Part shown: one piece after another, positions 1 to 10,624 of the stretch
Layout of the letters: each line of letters begins with the position of its first letter
How positions within the stretch are numbered: position 1 is the stretch's first letter
From: Pempheris klunzingeri
Lineage: Eukaryota; Chordata; Actinopteri; Acropomatiformes; Pempheridae
Length of the DNA: 64,000 bases
Direction: 5' to 3'
NCBI RefSeq assembly: GCF_042242105.1
Contig: NC_092027.1
Span: 14,047,221-14,111,220, forward strand
The notes under the pieces: generated by a model
Told to the model about the DNA's origin: nothing
What the model saw: only the letters and a program-made list of their open reading frames with translations
Database searches by the model: none
Translations under genes and position numbers: made by a program

Positions 1-960
1 ACTCAAATGAAACAAAGATGAGATAGCACACAAAAATATAAAGGATTGATAAATAATCATCAACCTATAAGTGCCCATTTAAACAATCTATAGTGCATGA
101 TCAAAGGTGAATGGCACAATTACATTTGGGAGATGTCAAACTCCACTTTTGCAACGTAAACAATGCATAATCTGGCCACAAAGTAGGACACAAGGTGGAA
201 AATGGTTGTATTTAGTCTCTTGATTAATCATAGGTATGCTTTGGGCATAAAATGAATTAAATCAATCACAGTGTCATCTCTGAGGCGCATCTGGTGCATT
301 GCTACTTAAATGGCAGAATCAGCAAGTCGCAGAAGAAAACAATTGCTTGTTGCACACGCAGGGGCAATATGTTGTGAACCGGCCTATTTAGGCCAAGCCC
401 CCAGGAAGTGCACCAGGCTTTGAAGCCTGTACTATTGAAGCCATCTTTATACATCCATTAGGTATCTTACTATCTGTATAATGCACCCTTTAAATAGCAG
501 GAAAATGCTGTGCCATTGACTTTAGATCAGGTTTTGTTGGTCACTGGCACAATCACTTTCTGCTGTCTCAAGGTAGCAATGCGCCAGTAATGTGCCTGAC
601 TACGCCTCATTATGAGACCTACATGGGTTAAGTACATTTTCAGCTGCCAGCCGTGGGGCTGGTCTTTTCTTACTCCCTTTTACTCCTCTTCTTTGTTTTG
701 TGGTTTTTGGTTCTGTTTGTTTTTGCACACCTGTACACCATTTTTTTGTTTGTTTTTTTTTAAATGTGGGGTGTGTTTGCCACTAAAAGAGCATCCATTG
801 TTTCGTCTGTGTGAAGCAGAAACATTTTTCTTCCAGTCGCTGACAGTGAACCCATTAGACTTTCACCTTTAAACACAAATCACGCATGCTTGGGTTTGTT
901 TGTCTACCAGGGTGCGGTGACATCTGCAGGTGGATGAGTGAGGACTAAGCGAAATCACAG
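1..960. other. 5' flank of the first fucosyltransferase gene
   Basis: No gene is recognised here. The stretch is AT-rich single-copy-looking DNA with T-rich runs near 740-765. A perfect CArG-type decamer (CCTATTTAGG) lies at 383-392. The reading frame at 612-872 is low-complexity Phe/Leu/Cys translation of T-rich DNA and looks non-coding. The 3' part probably holds the promoter of the gene whose 5' UTR exon ends at 1064, but no TATA box or initiator could be fixed. Confidence 0.5.
383..392. promoter_or_regulatory. CArG-box-like sequence
   Basis: CCTATTTAGG fits the serum response factor consensus CC(A/T)6GG exactly. It lies about 0.7 kb upstream of the splice donor that ends the probable 5' UTR exon of the first fut9-like gene. 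A 10-bp match can arise by chance, so the function is only suggested. Confidence 0.25.
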
Positions 961-1579
961 CTACTTTTCCTTCCTTCTCTTGTTGGGCTCAGGAGGTTAG
1001 CCTCGTCACAGTTGGTCTACTGAATACCAGAAAGAGATATCCAGCCCTCATACTCTGTGGAAAGGTAAGCACAGGATTTTTTATTTAATGTTAATCTGAA
1101 CTTCTCAAAAGGATCAGAATGTTAACTTTAATGTTGGATTTCTAAATTATGAGCATTGCATAGTACTGTCTCTTGTGTTTAGTTGCATTATAATTTTCAG
1201 TTGGTGTTCTGTTTGGTACTTACCGTAATTCTATTTTATGCAGTTCTTCAAAAGATCATTTCAGAAGCAGAATATAATTGTAGTCAAGTCATAGTCGACT
1301 CACCCATCATTGTTGTGCGCTGTGATTTCAGACAGAGACAAAAGTGCAGGCTAAAGTTACGTGTCCCATTAGCCCCAACATTAAAAGTAGAACAAAGAAA
1401 AATGCATTTACTTATTATTTTTTTCTAACACAACCCTGTTTGGTTACTTAATATGGTTGCTTACATACATGAGCAAGCAATGCAGAGGTTAGATATACTC
1501 TGTGATTGTTAATTGTGTGTGTTGCAATTCATGATGTAGTTGTAGATCACATCAGTTTCTTTCTCTTTTACCTCCACAG

Positions 1580-2665
1580 ATGATGACAATAGCTTCCAAT
1601 AAAACACTGTGCCTAGCAAAGATAGTTGCTCTTGGCCTTATCTGCTCTGTTGCATTTTTTCTGTATTTCGAACCTCCATCTCCTTTCAGCTCATTTACAT
1701 TAGCTGATGAGGAAAATTATAAAGGCATGGATCCCAATGAGAAGCCCATAGTCTTGCTGTGGTTCTGGCCTCTTGGTGTCAAGTTTGATTTCAAAGCTTG
1801 CTTCACCTACTTCAACATTGACAGCTGTGTGCTGACAGATGACAGAGCCCTCTACAGCAAAGCACAGGGAGTCATTTTCTTCCATAAAGACATAGACTGG
1901 CATTTGCGAAACATGCCGCAGGCTCCACGTCCAGCTTTTCAGAAGTGGATTTGGTTCCATGTGGAATCCCCGTCAAACACGGCAAAGACACCTGGTCTGG
2001 ACAACCTGTTCAACTTAACATTGAGCTACAGAAGAGATGCTGACATCACTGTGAGGAACGAGCTCACTATCAGAGAAACAGAAATGACTGATGACTTTGT
2101 TCTGCCCAAGAAAGACAAACTGGTGTGTTGGATTGTCAGTAACAAAGACCCAGCCACCGGAACAGCAGTGAGAGAAAGATATTACCACGAATTGTCCAAA
2201 CACATCAAGATCCACATATTTGGTGCAGCTTTTACCGGGCACCGTTTGAGATATGAGGACTACTACTCAACCATTGCTAGCTGTAAGTTTTACCTCTCAT
2301 TCGAGAACTCGATCCACAGAGACTACATCACAGAAAAGGTCAACGGGCCCCTCGTGGTGGGGACGGTCCCCGTAGTTTTGGGTCCCCCAAGAGAAAATTA
2401 TGAGCAGTTCCTCCCCCCAGATGCCTTCATTCACATAAATGATTTCCCTGATGCAAAGTCACTGGCAGACTTTCTGCTCTACTTGGACACGAAGGATGAC
2501 CTGTACATGCGATACTTTGAGTGGAGGAAGTTCTACAAAGCCCATCCTCATCTTCTGTCCACTAACAATGAATTCATTCAACCCATCTGCCTCGCCTGCG
2601 ACCACATGTCAAGAGACAGGGATTTCCATGTAGTTCATGATGTTTATAAGTGGTTCTTTTCATGA
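1580..2665 (+). CDS. fut9-like: alpha-(1,3)-fucosyltransferase 9-like (GT10), copy 1
   Basis: A Golgi type II membrane enzyme predicted to move fucose from GDP-fucose to GlcNAc of N-acetyllactosamine chains (Lewis X-type synthesis). It has 361 residues, close to the 359 of human FUT9. A short cytosolic tail is followed by a signal anchor at about residues 10-30, a stem, then the GT10 catalytic domain from about residue 56. Family signatures are WFWP (61-64), [10 protein letters not shown] (123-132), NLTLSYRRD (145-153), [13 protein letters not shown] (241-253) and [10 protein letters not shown] (265-274). E129 and K253 align with human FUT9 E137 and K256. The usual PYG after the YRRD segment is replaced by RNE (158-161 region). 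The coding region is intronless: a 5' UTR exon ends at 1064 (donor gtaagc) and the acceptor at 1578-1579 abuts the ATG. A second Met follows the first, so either could start. AATAAA at 3221 is a plausible polyadenylation signal. The exact paralogue (fut9a/b/d) is not resolved. Confidence 0.9.
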   Translation: MMTIASNKTLCLAKIVALGLICSVAFFLYFEPPSPFSSFTLADEENYKGMDPNEKPIVLLWFWPLGVKFDFKACFTYFNIDSCVLTDDRALYSKAQGVIFFHKDIDWHLRNMPQAPRPAFQKWIWFHVESPSNTAKTPGLDNLFNLTLSYRRDADITVRNELTIRETEMTDDFVLPKKDKLVCWIVSNKDPATGTAVRERYYHELSKHIKIHIFGAAFTGHRLRYEDYYSTIASCKFYLSFENSIHRDYITEKVNGPLVVGTVPVVLGPPRENYEQFLPPDAFIHINDFPDAKSLADFLLYLDTKDDLYMRYFEWRKFYKAHPHLLSTNNEFIQPICLACDHMSRDRDFHVVHDVYKWFFS

Positions 2666-2861
2666 AAACCTCAATGTGAGCGTCCTTTGATGGTGGCCCA
2701 CAAATGCACATTAATATACATTTTATATCCCAGATACGTAATATTCTGTTCAAAGTTGCCTTTATACAGTGGCTAAAATAATCTAAGCTGCCAGTTTTGA
2801 TGGAATAGTTGGACATATTGCTCAGAGTTGAATGAGTAGACTGCTCATATGTCTTTGTGGT

Positions 2862-2945
2862 TAAACATGAGGCTACCGTCAGCAGTCAGTTAGTTTGGGT
2901 TAGCAAAAAGACTGGAAATGACTTGAAAAAACAGCTGATACAACT
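2862..2945. repeat. Fragment of a fish interspersed repeat
   Basis: The segment with gaggctac, cagtcagttag, ttagcaaaaagactgg and aaacagctga resembles a repeat seen widely in teleost DNA (a 'gttagc...aaagactggaaac...aaacagctagc' pattern). Family identification is from memory of the pattern only. Confidence 0.35.
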
Positions 2946-3220
2946 TGCTTTTTGTGTGTGTAATCTAGTTGAGAAAAAATATAGGACTTTTTTGGGATGT
3001 GGATAAGGAGTGACATGATTAATCAATTGTTAATTAATTAATTGATGACTGTTACACTAGCCTGTAACAGTTTTGATAGTCAATTAGTCATTATTTATTT
3101 ATTTAGTCTTCTGAAAAATAGCTTTTTAAAAATATCTTCTACAGTCTCTTTTTTATTTAATTATTTTTTTACAATCTGACATTTTATGGACTAAGACATT
3201 ATTTGATTAAAACTAATGAA

Positions 3221-3226
3221 AATAAA
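3221..3226 (+). promoter_or_regulatory. Polyadenylation signal AATAAA, fut9-like copy 1
   Basis: Canonical hexamer 556 bases after the stop codon of copy 1 and upstream of copy 2. It would give a 3' UTR of ordinary length. Confidence 0.45.
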
Positions 3227-3789
3227 GTAAAGATGTTTGCAGGTCTGCATCTATGAGCACAACATTTGTGTAGTAAAACAGTATTGTGTTCCATTCATCT
3301 ATCATGTCATGTGCCTGGAAGCTCAGTAAGACTGAGGGTGATGCAAATATGCACAAAGGGACTGAGTCTCTGTGACCACACACACACACACAACCCGCAT
3401 TTCAAAGTCAAATCTTTCAACTGCTAGACTGCCCAGTCTGACATAGTATTGGCTGAACTAATGAGCAGAGTGAGAGCAGAGCACACTTACCTTTCCAATC
3501 ATTGACAGCTCCAAGTTACAAGCAGGCTTTTTGACCAAGATCCAAACAAACATTGGATTGGATGACCATCCATTTGTTATTTCATGCTTAATGTGGTTAT
3601 ACTGCGTTAGTTTTTTAAGGGAACCTTGAGATAATCAAATATTAGATAAATTACCCTTGCTGCTGATTTAACTGTTTGACTCTTTTTAATTCTGTAAAAA
3701 CTTAAAACAGACATGCTGCCAATAATTTGCTGAGGGAATGTGTTGCCAATGATTATGATACAGGATTCTCCTTTCCTTGCAGGTTTTAA

Positions 3790-4935
3790 ATGGCTTCCAC
3801 TCACATTTTTAGTGTTTTACGAGCCCTGCTGACTGCGATTTTCACCCTATCAGGAGTCATAGCTCTGTTTTTAGTTTACCACAAGTCATTTTCATCTCCA
3901 GAGTGTCATCCCCCCCTAGCTCATGCAGGGTGCCTGACAAATCAGACTAATTTTCAGAGCACATCAGTGGTTAGAAAACAGCCAGACAGGCCTGCAGTGA
4001 TACAACAGACAGACAAGCCTGTGATGCTGATGTGGTTCTGGCCTGGAAACAAAAGGTTTGATTTGAAAGACTGTAAGACGCTTTTCCAAATTGACAGCTG
4101 CCACCTCACAGATGACAGATCTTTATACCCCAGAGCCCATGGAGTTTTGGTGTTTCACAGAGCTATCCGGGATGACCTCTCCAACCTTCCCACCACAGCT
4201 AGAGCCAGATTTCAGAGGTGGATCTGGTTCAACATGGACTCACCTACCAACACGCGCAGGATTGCGGGCATTCAAGGCCTTTTTAATTTAACCATGAGCT
4301 ACAGGAAGGACTCAGATATCCATGTTCGCTGGGGGGTGACTCTCAAGAAGAACGCAGATGAAGATTTCGTGCTACCAAACAAGGACAGATTGCTCTGTTG
4401 GATTGTAAACAATAGCAACGACCTCCACACCAAATCGGAGGAGAGATACAACTACTACAGAGAGCTTGTAAAATACATCAAGGTGGATGTCTTTTACAAC
4501 TCCTCTGCTGAGATCCTGAAGGGCCAAAACTATTTTCTGACTATCAGCAGCTGCAAATTCTACCTTTCTTTTGAGAATTCAATTCACAGCGATTACATTA
4601 CAGAAATGTTCAATGGGCCTCTGGCAGCTGGCACTGTGCCGATAGTTTTGGGCCCACCGAGAAGGAACTATGAGGATTTTGCCCCAGGTTCTTCCTTCAT
4701 ACATGTAAATGACTTTCCTGATGCTGTGACACTGGCTGAGTTCCTCCTGAGGCTGGATAAAGACGATGAGGGTTATATGAGATACTTTAATTGGCGGCAA
4801 TTCTATACCGCCAGACGTCATCTTACTGAGGAGCGACATGAGTTTACACACGCTATCTGCCTGGCCTGTCACCACATGGGTGTGAACAAGGAGTACAGAG
4901 TTGTACCTGATCTGTACAAGTGGTTCTTTCTGTGA
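3790..4935 (+). CDS. fut9-like: alpha-(1,3)-fucosyltransferase 9-like (GT10), copy 2, altered active site
   Basis: A tandem paralogue of the preceding gene, 381 residues, intact from ATG to stop, with a signal anchor at about residues 9-30 and a longer stem (31-75). The GT10 landmarks are present: WFWP (82-85), WIWFNMDSPT (144-153), NLTMSYRKD (166-174), FENSIHSDYITEM (261-273), VLGPPRRNY (286-294) and the ICLACHH Cys pair (357-362). Two positions matching key residues of human FUT9 differ. D150 stands where FUT9 has Glu137, and M273 stands where FUT9 has Lys256 in the otherwise near-invariant ITEK. The Arg matching FUT9 R202 (R219) is kept. PYG is replaced by RWG (180-182). The coding region is uninterrupted, so it is probably expressed, but normal catalysis is doubtful. 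It could be a low-activity enzyme or a pseudoenzyme. The acceptor AG at 3781-3782 implies a spliced 5' UTR. Confidence 0.88.
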   Translation: MASTHIFSVLRALLTAIFTLSGVIALFLVYHKSFSSPECHPPLAHAGCLTNQTNFQSTSVVRKQPDRPAVIQQTDKPVMLMWFWPGNKRFDLKDCKTLFQIDSCHLTDDRSLYPRAHGVLVFHRAIRDDLSNLPTTARARFQRWIWFNMDSPTNTRRIAGIQGLFNLTMSYRKDSDIHVRWGVTLKKNADEDFVLPNKDRLLCWIVNNSNDLHTKSEERYNYYRELVKYIKVDVFYNSSAEILKGQNYFLTISSCKFYLSFENSIHSDYITEMFNGPLAAGTVPIVLGPPRRNYEDFAPGSSFIHVNDFPDAVTLAEFLLRLDKDDEGYMRYFNWRQFYTARRHLTEERHEFTHAICLACHHMGVNKEYRVVPDLYKWFFL

Positions 4936-5319
4936 TGCTTTTATTGAACTACCTTTCCTTTGTATCATTACGTATCTCTAGACATTAACAACCACAGATT
5001 CCCTCCATTTAACATCAGTGTCCATTAATTTGTAAGTGACTGCTGACATTATGATAAACACTTACAATGTGTCACATTTAATGAATTAAACTGGATGTTG
5101 TTAAACAACCTTGGTGTTACAGGCTTACAGATGAGTGCATATTTCTTAAATTATTTGGATTTAATTGCAAACACTACACATACCTTGTATGAGTACACCT
5201 CACACTAATTTCCTGCTGGTTTGTTTATTTTGTAGCCTCTTGGATACTTTGACACGTTCTAAATATGTTTTATATTGCAGAACCACGTAGGCATTTCATT
5301 GTTGTTTTCTTTCATTTTT

Positions 5320-5610
5320 ACATACAAGGGAGACTCCAGGCAATGGCTCAAAAACACAAGGGTGAAACACCAGGACAGGAACCAATAAAGAGCTGAGGAC
5401 GAACTGACATGGAAATAATAGAAACTGACTGATGAATGGGGAGAAGACAGGTGAGGCTAACAAGGAACAGGTGCAAACAATCACAGGGGCGGGAAAACAC
5501 ACAAAGGCAGGAAGTAATAGAAACAAGAGGAGAGTGCTACAAAATAAAACAGGAAACCATTAATGAATAACAAGACTACAAAATAAAGACATAACAGGGA
5601 AAATGGTAAC
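5320..5610. repeat. Probable dispersed repeat, family unknown
   Basis: Purine-rich DNA with recurring words such as aacaggtgcaaacaatcac, aaataaaacaggaaacca and acaaaataaag has the look of a degraded interspersed element common in fish. No termini or target duplications were found. It contains an AATAAA (5384-5389) that could serve fut9-like copy 2. Confidence 0.25.
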
Positions 5611-5975
5611 CAACAGTACCAATTTAGTCAAACGTTGCCAAAACAATGTAAAGTAGGAGGAGGTCAGATAATGATAATTTTAGGATTAGTAAAAACTGTA
5701 TTTTAGTCATTTGTCAAATTTAAGTTTAATCTACAGCCACACATGAGCCTGCAACCCTCTTTGGTTTACAGTAAATGAATCATTGAACAATGAAATAAAT
5801 CTGAGTCACCCGCTTCCCGTCTCATGTAGTGGAAGAAGTATTTCTGAATGAACGGAGAGTCACCAAACCTGTAAAATGCGGTTCATTCTTTGCAAAGAGG
5901 AGCAAACTGTAACAGCGTGGTCATGCAGTCTGTTAGAGAAGCTCCCAGAACTTCACCAGGCATCATCCTGTAAAC

Positions 5976-6459
5976 CAGAGGTGTCCAAACTTTTCACTGA
6001 GGGCCACATACAGAAAAACATACAAAGGGCTGGGCCACTCACTAGAAGTGAGCTATATTGCTAACTGTAATCCACTAGAGCTGATGTATATCGCCTCACC
6101 TCTAGTGGATTAAAGTTGGCAAAATCAATCAAATGTAGGTGAATTCTGCTTGATAACTGAATATGATTCAAGAAATTTTCCATTAGTGGGCTTTCATTTA
6201 TTAGTTGTGGTACAAGCTGGTCTTTGCCTTGTAGGCCCTTGTTCAGGTGAAAATACTAAAAATGCCAACCAGAGAGGGTCACTGAGCTCATGAACAGGTC
6301 TTTCTCTCTTCAAAACAGGTCGATTTCTGATCTCAGGGAATAAAATCGCTGCAGCACAGAGCCACAACTTAGCCAGCGCACATGAGAATGGTAAAGCAGC
6401 GGGCCAATGAAAATTGGCGGGCCGCAGTTGGCCCACGGGCCGTAGTTTGGACACTCCTG
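5976..6459. mobile_element. hAT-superfamily non-autonomous DNA transposon (484 bp)
   Basis: The element begins CAGAGGTGTCCAAACT and ends AGTTTGGACACTCCTG, giving terminal inverted repeats that match at 14 of the first 16 positions (AG/GA swap at positions 4-5). It is flanked by a perfect 8-bp direct repeat, ctgtaaac, at 5968-5975 and 6460-6467. Termini beginning CAG and 8-bp target duplications are the hallmark of hAT elements, and the terminal sequence resembles Charlie-type elements. No transposase reading frame is present, so it depended on an enzyme supplied elsewhere. Confidence 0.85.
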
Positions 6460-6570
6460 CTGTAAACCATCAGTTGCTTTTACACCTCTTTGTTCCCTAT
6501 CTGGCCAATACACATCCTGTAAACCAACTGCCACTTTTATATTTCTTTGTTCTCTATCTTGCACATTTCA
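6460..6570. repeat. Imperfect tandem duplication, period about 57 bp
   Basis: The words ctgtaaacca, then cttttA, ctttgttC and CTATCT recur in the same order starting at 6460 and again at 6517. The first unit begins with the 3' target duplication of the neighbouring hAT element, so that element inserted at the edge of an existing duplicated unit. Confidence 0.5.
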
Positions 6571-7391
6571 TTACACTCACCTTATGACACCACAACTGTG
6601 AATGGGAGTACTGACTCATAAAGCCCGTGTCTCCTTGACTATTTAATGAGGTGTTATAGAGCAAATATTACAGCGGATCATCCTGATCTGATATTTGATG
6701 TTTGGTGTCATCAATTAAGTCTTATCTTATCTTATCTCATCAAGTTAACATAATTTAAACCAAATTACATCAAAGTGTGGGAGTTGAGGAAAGAAGGAAC
6801 AAGAACCTGACCATAAATGGAAACGTGCACACACAGCAGAACCCTACATACTGGTATGTTTCTACAGGTTGTGTGTGATTGTAGGAAGAGTAATAAGGAC
6901 AATAAGGACACGTCTGAATTACCATGACAATAATCTTGTGTATGTGAGTCCTGATCCATAAAAAGCTGCATGCGAATCTTTTGCAGTTGCTGGGAACTGT
7001 GTTATCCCAATTCAGTGATAAAGTTAATGGGTCATGAATCATTCGGTTTCTGTGCACCACAGTTTTCACTTCAAATTCACTTTTTTCTGTTGGACAGTGC
7101 TTTTAGTAAATCAGATTTGGGGTTATATGCTCTGAACTACAGTCTACTGTGATGTACTTTCTTTGTTGTTTTATTTTACTCCACTGAGCTTGTTTTTATC
7201 GTCTGTTTTATTGCATTGTGTTAAAATCCTGGGTATAAATAAGATTTTAAGTCAGATAAACTTCATTATCATTATTGCTCTCGAAATGTTCATATCTGTG
7301 GTGTTTGAATGTTTCCTCGTGGGGGCTGAGGCTGCGTGGTCTCCTGGATTGCGCGCAAGCCATTTCGTGCATTGAGTGCGAGCGTGTATGT

Positions 7392-7396
<5 letters not shown>

Positions 7397-7453
<57 letters not shown>
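7397..7453. repeat. (TG)n microsatellite upstream of tmem196
   Basis: About 57 bp of almost pure TG dinucleotides, 350 bp before the tmem196 start codon, with a short CA/GC-alternating stretch 50-70 bp further on. It lies in the probable promoter or 5' UTR. Confidence 0.95.
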
Positions 7454-7457
<4 letters not shown>

Positions 7458-7803
7458 AGCGGTGCTTAAGTACCTTGGACAGCGCCAGACTGCACTCAGA
7501 CATACACACACATGCACACATGCGCGCACTTCTGCAAGAGGAGGAACTTCACTCTTTGCAAACAACATTCGCGCAGTCGGTTCTCTCCTTCTTCCAGCTG
7601 TTTGTGGGCTACTTTGCAGACCTCTCCAACCTTCCCTCTAACCTCTCTACTCCAGTTGGACCTACTTGCTCGGATATCCCCTCTTTTCCCAGCCGGGTAT
7701 GAAGCTGTAGAGCCGCGCCGGCCTCGGAGCACCGAGAAGCGGACTCCTCTCTTCGTCTCCTGCCGCCTCCTCCTGCTGGAGCTGGAGCGATGCCCGGGGA
7801 AGG

Positions 7804-9459
7804 ATGTGCTCCAGCCGCAAGATCCTGTGGAGCCTGCTCCTGCTGTCCGTGGTGGAGGTGGGCCTGGGTGTGGCGAGCATCGTCCTGGGAGCGGTGGGCA
7901 TTAGCTGGGTCCGGGGCCAGCACAAGCCGCAGCAGGGCGACGCGTCCCCGGTGTGGAGCGGACTATGTGTGCGTCCTGGAAACAACTTTTGTCCTTACTT
8001 TTCCTTATTTACCTCCAAAGAGGATAAGTATCTCCGGGGAGGATGTGGAGGGTAGAGGCACAGTTAAAACTCAGGGGAGTTTGTGAGCCTTTGTGAGCCA
8101 TGTTGTTGAGAGAGAGGCTGCATGTGTATTAGGATCCAAATAAGGCATGTATGGATGTAGATATGTCTTACAAAGTACAAGCATGAGTGATTTTTCTTTA
8201 AAATAATGTTAATTGCTCTCCTTTTGTGACGTGTTTTCTCATAAAGGCTTCATATTAATACTTAGATATAAAACTAACTTACCTTATAATTTGACAAAAT
8301 ATATTTTAAACTTACAAATCACAATTTGTCTTAAAATGTTCTAATGTCGTCCTAATGAAAGACTTTTCAATGGTTCAAGACTGTTGAAAGCTTTTGGTTT
8401 AAGGAACCAAAAGCCAATTGGAACCAATTGATTTTTGTTCATCCTGGTGGTTGTTGATCTGAAAGCACTGACTGGAAACCCCAGGATGTGTGTAAGACTA
8501 ACTATTTTGTCCATGTTTGCCCTTTATGTGACTTCATGTGTTTGTTCGGGGGGGGGACACTTGAACTACAGATGGGTTTCATTAATTCATGCTTGAATCG
8601 TTGCTCTGTGCTTGGGAGGGTCAAAGCTTTTGCACACAATCATCCTCTGTTTAGTTAAAGGCATTTTTAGTAGTTATATTTAACCTTGAATGAGCTACTT
8701 TACTATGATTGCTGCTCCAGCTGGAGCTCAGGCAATATAAACCATGAAGAAATATATCTGAGTCAGATTTCTGCAAAATTACATGTGTATATGTATACTT
8801 GAGTGTGAGTGCATGTAGAGAGTGTGTGCTTCCAGTGTTTTGCAATGTGATGTCTGTGTGTGTGTTCAGCTGTTGAATGCTGTCTGCTGAGTCAGCCAAC
8901 CATGACTCGCGATTACCCAAAGGTTTAGATCTCCTGTAGGGAACTGGGAGTCATTAAGCCTGACTGACCGCTGTCCTAGAAGTAGATTGATTGCCGATTG
9001 TCCTGCGTTTGATTGCAAATTGTTCTGTTGAAACTATCTGATATTTGTCAGTACATTTGGAGATATCAGTGTCTTCACCCACATCATGTAGCATATTATA
9101 ACTACAGATATACATTAAAGGATTAGGACATCTTTTTATTTGTACCTGCAAATAATAAAATGATAAGAATATTTTTAATTTGAACCTGAGAAACTCAAAT
9201 TCCTGTTCACGTTATTTTATGTCTAACAATACAATCAAAGAAACTAAATGAAAATAACTAGACAAGAAGAAAAACAACTTGGCAAACTCCATCCACTGAT
9301 AAGGCCATAATATAGGGCTGAGAGCTCCGGAAGACACCATAGTAAGTGGACCTTGAGTTACTCCTATAAATATCAAAGGTCAAGAATAAACCTTTAAACT
9401 TAATGAGCCTTGGGCACAGGTACACTGTGACTGAACCTTACATTGAAAGTGAGAGGAAG

Positions 9460-9506
<47 letters not shown>

Positions 9507-10583
9507 CTGTCTCCAACAACTTTCAGCAAAACAATGTATCTCGCAGCTCATTGTGCTGTCCCACTTATAAGTGTACTCTGCTAGCATAATCCACCGCCGT
9601 GCTGTTCCAGTTCAGTCTGAAGCGTTGACATCCAGGACAATATGGCTTCCTGCTGGGAGGCCAGGATGACACACTCTATTTTTAGAGGCAGAAAATTACA
9701 TCTGAATAACGGAGTGTAAAGAATACATTCACCCTTCTGGTTTAAAGACATAGAGGAGGCTTCATATAGTTTCTTAACCAGCCATTGATTTACTCATTTG
9801 TTGCCCTCCTTTTCTTTCCAGTTTCTGGTCTGTGGGATGTGCGGAGTTCTGTGTGCTCGAAAGAGGACCGGTCTTATTGTAAGTACATGTACATAAATAG
9901 CTGTGAATTAGTTTGCAATATTTCACCTTAAATAGCATTTTCTCGCTGCAGCAAACAGGAAAGGCTCTCCACTGATATGACACATGGGAGAGTCAGAGTG
10001 ATTTAAAGTAAAGAATCCTACGTTTTGGGGGTTACATTTGTATGCTCTTTTGTCAAGGGTTAGAGGAGAAGATCAATGCCACTCTCACGTGAGAGTGTTA
10101 TCGATCTTCTCCTCTAACTCTCAGCTAGAGAGCCAATAAGCAAATTTCTTAAAATCTTAAACATTTCATGCTTTCGAAAAATGCCCACTCTCGGATGTAG
10201 ATATTCAAATATGACAAACTTTAATTAATCTCTTTGCCTGTCCTTTATTCTTACTGTTGTATTCCACAATTCAGACACACAATTTTCTGCGATGATTGGC
10301 AATTGTTCAAGTAAAAAAGACTTTAACAGATGCTGAAGATGAAACCCAAATCATTATTCATCATTATGCATTGAAAAGCTGTGTTTTTCCTTTGAAATAA
10401 AGAAAACACTCCTTAATATTGTGCGCTTTCACTCACCAAGCATCAAATATTAATCCACATATATGCACTCTGCAGTATTAGTATCATGTCAGAAGTAGAC
10501 AACACACAAAAGTATTGCACAATCTGCCCCAAGAAGCTGTCTAATTGTGTGAAACACCCATAGGTGTGTGTGTGTGTGCGTGA

Positions 10584-10624
<41 letters not shown>

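Larger units (their letters stand above)
2666..3782. other. Intergenic DNA between the two fut9-like genes
   Basis: Contains the likely 3' UTR of copy 1 with an AATAAA at 3221-3226, an AT-rich block at about 3000-3230, a short (CA)n run near 3377-3392, and a fragment of a fish dispersed repeat at about 2862-2945. A good acceptor (pyrimidine-rich then AG at 3781-3782) ends the stretch 7 bases before the second gene's ATG, so an untranslated upstream exon probably lies here or further upstream. Confidence 0.5.
4936..7380. other. Intergenic DNA, fut9-like copy 2 to tmem196
   Basis: Holds the 3' flank of fut9-like copy 2, a purine-rich repeat-like block (about 5320-5610, A-rich with cagg/aaac words, family unknown), a complete hAT-type non-autonomous element (5976-6459), and a 57-bp-spaced tandem duplication just after it. 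From 6600 to 7300 I see no gene or clear element. The frames at 6765-7375 show no protein family signature. Confidence 0.5.

Noticed and set aside
7252..7702. Several overlapping long open frames on both strands across the TG tract
   Set aside because: They are Val-Cys or His-Thr dipeptide translations of the microsatellite and have no family signature; only the frame starting at 7804 is real.
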